From: Aneurinibacillus tyrosinisolvens
Lineage (GTDB): Bacteria; Bacillota; Bacilli; Aneurinibacillales; Aneurinibacillaceae
DNA length: 64,000 nucleotides
NCBI RefSeq assembly: GCF_001015055.1
Contig: NZ_BBWZ01000007.1
Span: 124,001 to 188,000 of the forward strand
Reading direction: 5' to 3'
In this document: piece after piece, positions 60,777 through 64,000 of the stretch
How positions within the stretch are numbered: position 1 is the stretch's first letter
How the letters are laid out: every line of letters starts with the position of its first letter
Position numbers and translations under genes: made by a program
Notes under the pieces: generated by a model
What the model was told of the DNA's origin: nothing
Seen by the model: only the letters and a program-made list of their open reading frames with translations
The model's database searches: none

Positions 60777-61574
60777 GTGATAATAGATTTAATGGCAGGA
60801 TTTGTCGGCAGCTTCGTCATCGCAGGGCTTGCGTATTGGAAACGCTCGCTGTCAGCAAGCGGACTGACTGCCGCAATCCTGCTCGGAACAGGGATGTATG
60901 CGCTTGGGAGTTTAAAGTGGTACGGTCTGCTTATCGCGTTCTTTGTTTCCTCCAGCTTTCTATCGCACCGGAAGAAGCAGGAGAAAAAGCAGGTGGAGGA
61001 TTTATTTGCAAAGGGCGGCCGCCGGGACTGGCTCCAGGTGGCGGCAAACGGCGGAGCCGGATTGGTTGCCGTCAGCGCCGGATACCTTACAGGCGATGAG
61101 GCAGCATGGTACGCCTTTTATATTGGAACGATCGCGGCTGTAAGCGGGGATACGTGGGCAACAGAAATAGGCGTCCTTTCCAGGCGGGCGCCGCGCCATA
61201 TTCTCACCTGGAAGAAGGTAGAAGCGGGAGCATCAGGCGGTGTCAGCGGGCTGGGAATGCTCGCCTCATTGGGCGGTGGATTGTTTATTGGCTTTACCGC
61301 CGTGATGCTGTCTTTGTTCATCCAGGAGCCTGTATCTATGAGATATATTGTGGCGGGCGCGGCAGGCGGTCTTGTAGGGAGCGTCGCGGATAGTGTCATG
61401 GGCGCAACGTGGCAGCGAATGTATTACTGTGAAGGATGCCGCAAACATACCGAGCGCCCTTTCCACTGCGGTGAACCGACGCGCGTTAGCAAAGGATACA
61501 ACTGGTGCACGAATGATGTGGTGAATGTGGCGGGCGCCATCGCCGGCGGCTGGGCCGGCTGGCTTTTTGGCTAG
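60777..61574 (+). CDS. DUF92 family membrane protein
   Basis: The 265-residue protein has about six membrane segments and the DUF92 marks GDTWATEIGVLSRRAPRHILTWKKVEAGASGGVS and WCTNDVVNVAGA. Cys-containing CEGCRKHTERPFHCGEPT lies before the last helices. Plant and archaeal relatives include phytol/polyprenol-phosphate kinases, but the bacterial function is unproven. GTG 60777 has GGGAGG upstream. Confidence 0.9.
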   Translation: MIIDLMAGFVGSFVIAGLAYWKRSLSASGLTAAILLGTGMYALGSLKWYGLLIAFFVSSSFLSHRKKQEKKQVEDLFAKGGRRDWLQVAANGGAGLVAVSAGYLTGDEAAWYAFYIGTIAAVSGDTWATEIGVLSRRAPRHILTWKKVEAGASGGVSGLGMLASLGGGLFIGFTAVMLSLFIQEPVSMRYIVAGAAGGLVGSVADSVMGATWQRMYYCEGCRKHTERPFHCGEPTRVSKGYNWCTNDVVNVAGAIAGGWAGWLFG

Positions 61575-61586
61575 AAGCGGGGCCGG

Positions 61587-61925
61587 TTAATTTTCTCTTA
61601 TCGTCACAGGAGTTCCAATGGGTACGGTGTTTGCCAGATCCAGCACATCCTCGTTGTACATGCGAATACAGCCTTTTGAAACACGCTGGCCAATCGACCA
61701 GGGGGCGTTTGTGCCGTGGATGCCGTAGTGAGGGCGGCTGAGTCCCATCCACATCACTCCGAAAGGCCCGCCGGGATTCGGCGCTTTGTTGATAATATAG
61801 TACGTTCCTGTCGGTGTTTCGGTAAGAATCTTTCCAATTCCGACGGGGAACGCCCGGATGACAATGTCATTATCCAGCAGGTATAGCTGCCGCTTACTTA
61901 ATGAAACAATGATAGAATACGCCAT
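61587..61925 (-). CDS. YkuD-type L,D-transpeptidase, short form
   Basis: The 112-residue protein consists of a bare YkuD domain: [22 protein letters not shown] and SKGCIRM with the catalytic His and Cys. It has no evident signal peptide or LysM domain, unlike B. subtilis YkuD. Its start region ([17 protein letters not shown]) begins the domain itself, so export may be non-classical or occur after cell lysis. ATG 61925 follows GGGTGA. It would form or modify 3-3 cross-links in spore or cell peptidoglycan. Confidence 0.88.
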   Translation of the reverse strand: MAYSIIVSLSKRQLYLLDNDIVIRAFPVGIGKILTETPTGTYYIINKAPNPGGPFGVMWMGLSRPHYGIHGTNAPWSIGQRVSKGCIRMYNEDVLDLANTVPIGTPVTIREN

Positions 61926-62005
61926 TTTCTTCACCCGTTACTATCGTATTCAGGGGCATTCATTTTTGGGAAAAAATCATTCTTCAAAAAGGAGAAGGAA
62001 TTGTT

Positions 62006-63247
62006 ATGAGAAGTGAACCGGTGTCGCTGAATGAGCGTATCGTCTCTCTCGATATCATACGCGGTTTTGCTTTATTCGGAATTTTGCTCGTAAATATGCC
62101 CACATTTCATTCGCCTGAACTGGTGGCCCAGCTATACTCAATGCCGCAGCATTACACGGGGATAGACAGGTGGATCCGGCTGTTTTTCGATTTGTTCGTT
62201 CAGGCAAAATTTTACCCGATTTTCTCCTTTTTGTTTGGTGTTGGCTTCTTTCTCTTTTTAAGCCGGGCTGAGAGAAAAGGACACAGGGTGTATGTTCTTA
62301 TGTGCCGCCGCCTGCTGGCGCTCCTGCTGTTCGGCATGCTTCATCTCGTTCTGCTATGGTATGGCGATATTTTGCATGCGTACGCGATTACCGGATTTAT
62401 CCTGCTGCTGTTTTACAGGCAGGAAAATAACACAATTCTTGTCTGGGCGTTTGTCCTTCTCGTTCTGTACTTCGGCCTTCTGTCTTTGCAATTCCTCATC
62501 CCGTCTGCTGCCATGGGGCAGATTATGATAGAACAGCAAAGCATAGGCCAGAGTAAGGTAAGGGAAGCGATTGAGGTGTACAGGAATGCAACGTATAGAC
62601 AGTGGGTTTCTTACCGCGTCCATAATGAAGTGGGCGATATACTTAGTGGTCTTCCTTTCCTCATTCCGGTTATTCTTTCCATGTTTTTATTCGGGTTTTA
62701 TGCGGGGCGAAAAAGGATATTTAGCCACTTTGAAGAGAGTGAATGGATGATTCGGCGGGTGTGGGCGACCAGCTTTCTGCTTGGCCTTCCGCTTGTTTTC
62801 GTGCTTTTGCTGCTGGAAATAAGCTGGCTTGATGCAGGTTCTTATCAGTACATTCTAAAACAGTTTCTTGTCCAGCTTAGCGGAATTGTCCTTTCGTTCT
62901 TTTACATGGCAGCCTTTCTCCTCCTGCTGCAAAAAAAGAAATGGGAAACGCTGCTTCGTCCGCTCGGTTATATGGGACGGATGGCATTTACGAATTACCT
63001 TTTCCAAACATGCCTTTCGCTTGCTGTCATTTTCGGTTTTGGGCTTTTCGCACGGATGAGCCTTGCCGCAGGTTCAGTACTTTGCCTTATCATTTACGTT
63101 TTCCAGATGGTGTTCAGCTATTATTGGCTTAAATATTACCGGTTTGGCCCGCTCGAATGGATTTGGCGCACAATGACCTACGGACATGCTCCGCCGCTGC
63201 GAAAGCAGACTGCCTCCATACGGCGGGGAGAGAAGAGCGAGGAGTAG
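62006..63247 (+). CDS. DUF418 family membrane protein (YeiB-like)
   Basis: The 413-residue protein has about ten membrane helices. It starts with SLDIIRGFALFGILLVNM, the N-terminal DUF418/acyltransferase-3-like mark, and has LFGMLHLVLLWYGDILHAYA and, near the C-terminus, GRMAFTNYLFQTCLS and GPLEWIWRTMTYG. The function is unknown; members may acylate envelope polymers. ATG 62006 follows AAGGAGAAGG. It ends only three bases before the channel gene. Confidence 0.92.
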   Translation: MRSEPVSLNERIVSLDIIRGFALFGILLVNMPTFHSPELVAQLYSMPQHYTGIDRWIRLFFDLFVQAKFYPIFSFLFGVGFFLFLSRAERKGHRVYVLMCRRLLALLLFGMLHLVLLWYGDILHAYAITGFILLLFYRQENNTILVWAFVLLVLYFGLLSLQFLIPSAAMGQIMIEQQSIGQSKVREAIEVYRNATYRQWVSYRVHNEVGDILSGLPFLIPVILSMFLFGFYAGRKRIFSHFEESEWMIRRVWATSFLLGLPLVFVLLLLEISWLDAGSYQYILKQFLVQLSGIVLSFFYMAAFLLLLQKKKWETLLRPLGYMGRMAFTNYLFQTCLSLAVIFGFGLFARMSLAAGSVLCLIIYVFQMVFSYYWLKYYRFGPLEWIWRTMTYGHAPPLRKQTASIRRGEKSEE

Positions 63248-63250
63248 CGT

Positions 63251-64000
63251 ATGATTTTGTTTCGTCGGATTGTTCTTTCGTTTTTCGGCATGCTTCTTAT
63301 TTTGCTCATCGGAACGGCGGGATTTGCCTACACGGAAAAGATCGATTTTTTTGACGCGCTGTGGCTCACCGTTATTAGTGTCCTTACGATCGGCTACGGG
63401 GATCTGGTTCCCCGGACGTTTGCGGGGAAGGTATTTACTCTCATCATTATTCCAATCGGTATCGGTGTCGTATCGTATGCGCTTGGTGTGTTTGTCGCAT
63501 CGGTTGTTGAAGGTAAATTATCGAAAACAATGGAGAAAAGGAAAATGGAACGTAAAATTAAGCGGCTGGAAAACCATATTATTGTTTGTGGGATTGGACG
63601 GGTAGGGCAGCAGGTGAGCGCCCAGCTCGCCAGTGAGGGGATTTCGGTAGTTGTGGTGGACCGGGATGTTACGATGCTCGAAAAGATGGCGAAGGGATTT
63701 CTACACATAGAAGGGGATGCGACGGACGACTATACTCTCCACCAGGCGGGCATTGAACGGGCCGCCGGGCTCGTTGCAACCCTGCCGGAAGACGCGGACA
63801 ATGTGTTTATTTCGCTAACGGCGAAAGGAATGAATCCAACGATACACATTGTGGCCCGGGCAGAAAAGTATGAATCGGAGGAAAAATTGCTGCGCGCCGG
63901 GGCTGACAAGGTAATTAACCCATCGAGCATCGGCGGCAGGCGTATGGCGATGTCGATTATTAAGCCCGTCAGCGTTGACTTTGTCGATACGATCCTTCAT
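63251..64000 (+). CDS. Potassium channel with TrkA-N (RCK) domain, C-terminus cut by window edge
   Basis: The frame is open for 250 codons to the window edge. Two membrane helices flank the selectivity filter SVLTIGYGDLVP (about residue 55). A cytoplasmic RCK/TrkA-N domain follows, with the nucleotide-binding HIIVCGIGRVGQQV. The arrangement matches YugO-type channels, which release potassium and in B. subtilis carry electrical signalling in biofilms. GAGGAG precedes ATG 63251. The end of the RCK domain is outside the window. Confidence 0.92.
   Translation, partial: MILFRRIVLSFFGMLLILLIGTAGFAYTEKIDFFDALWLTVISVLTIGYGDLVPRTFAGKVFTLIIIPIGIGVVSYALGVFVASVVEGKLSKTMEKRKMERKIKRLENHIIVCGIGRVGQQVSAQLASEGISVVVVDRDVTMLEKMAKGFLHIEGDATDDYTLHQAGIERAAGLVATLPEDADNVFISLTAKGMNPTIHIVARAEKYESEEKLLRAGADKVINPSSIGGRRMAMSIIKPVSVDFVDTILH

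Overview
The window is a chromosomal segment of an endospore-forming, low-to-mid GC Firmicute. Spore genes occur throughout: CotS-type coat proteins, dacB-spmA-spmB, an alpha/beta-type SASP, a YhcN/YlaJ lipoprotein and a GerA/GerC/GerB receptor operon. The conserved block scpA-scpB-dacB-spmA-spmB-rluB-resABC-resDE has the same order as in Bacillus subtilis. Gene content and the zinc-ribbon ResB suggest a Paenibacillaceae-like member such as Aneurinibacillus or Brevibacillus. The genus is inference. No rRNA, tRNA, CRISPR array, phage or transposase gene was seen.

Layout. (1) 1-9.3 kb is a probable spore-surface glycan cluster: a DUF4855 protein running off the left edge, three paralogous glycosyltransferases around a left-handed beta-helix acyltransferase, then a CotS-family kinase-like protein, two more glycosyltransferases and a HipA-like kinase. 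(2) 9.4-22.8 kb is the conserved core: M50 protease, scpAB, dacB, spmAB, rluB, resABC (cytochrome c maturation), resDE (redox two-component system) and a DEAD-box helicase. A 195-bp imperfect palindrome separates resC from resD. (3) 23-30.8 kb holds small secreted proteins, an NlpC/P60 endopeptidase, polyphosphate kinase, a SASP, panD with an M14-type deacylase, and a YheC/D ATP-grasp remnant. (4) 30.8-46.1 kb looks like an envelope-stress island: an ABC transporter with its own two-component system, two further two-component systems, a secreted tandem-repeat protein, an AbrB-type membrane protein, asnB, a foreign-looking COG4705 membrane protein and an NlpC/P60 protein. (5) 46.4-64 kb carries mixed metabolism, a fourth ResDE-like pair, a germinant receptor operon, serA under a T-box, and membrane proteins ending in a TrkA-type potassium channel cut by the window edge.

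The most original regulatory signal is an 11-bp-phased direct repeat (units like ATTCTCATTAA). It lies upstream of asnB, in an about 80-bp near-copy upstream of the COG4705 gene, and in the divergent region between the repeat-protein gene and the AbrB gene. It predicts a small OmpR-type regulon. The asnB leader and the leader of the response regulator at 43.2 kb also share a second duplicated hairpin element.

Seven otherwise normal genes each carry one single-base indel, mostly in short homopolymers: the first glycosyltransferase, scpA, spmB, a secreted protein, a histidine kinase, the AbrB-type gene and a response regulator. As scpA and spmB are affected, assembly error is the simplest explanation. 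Coordinates for these genes give the reconstructed full span.
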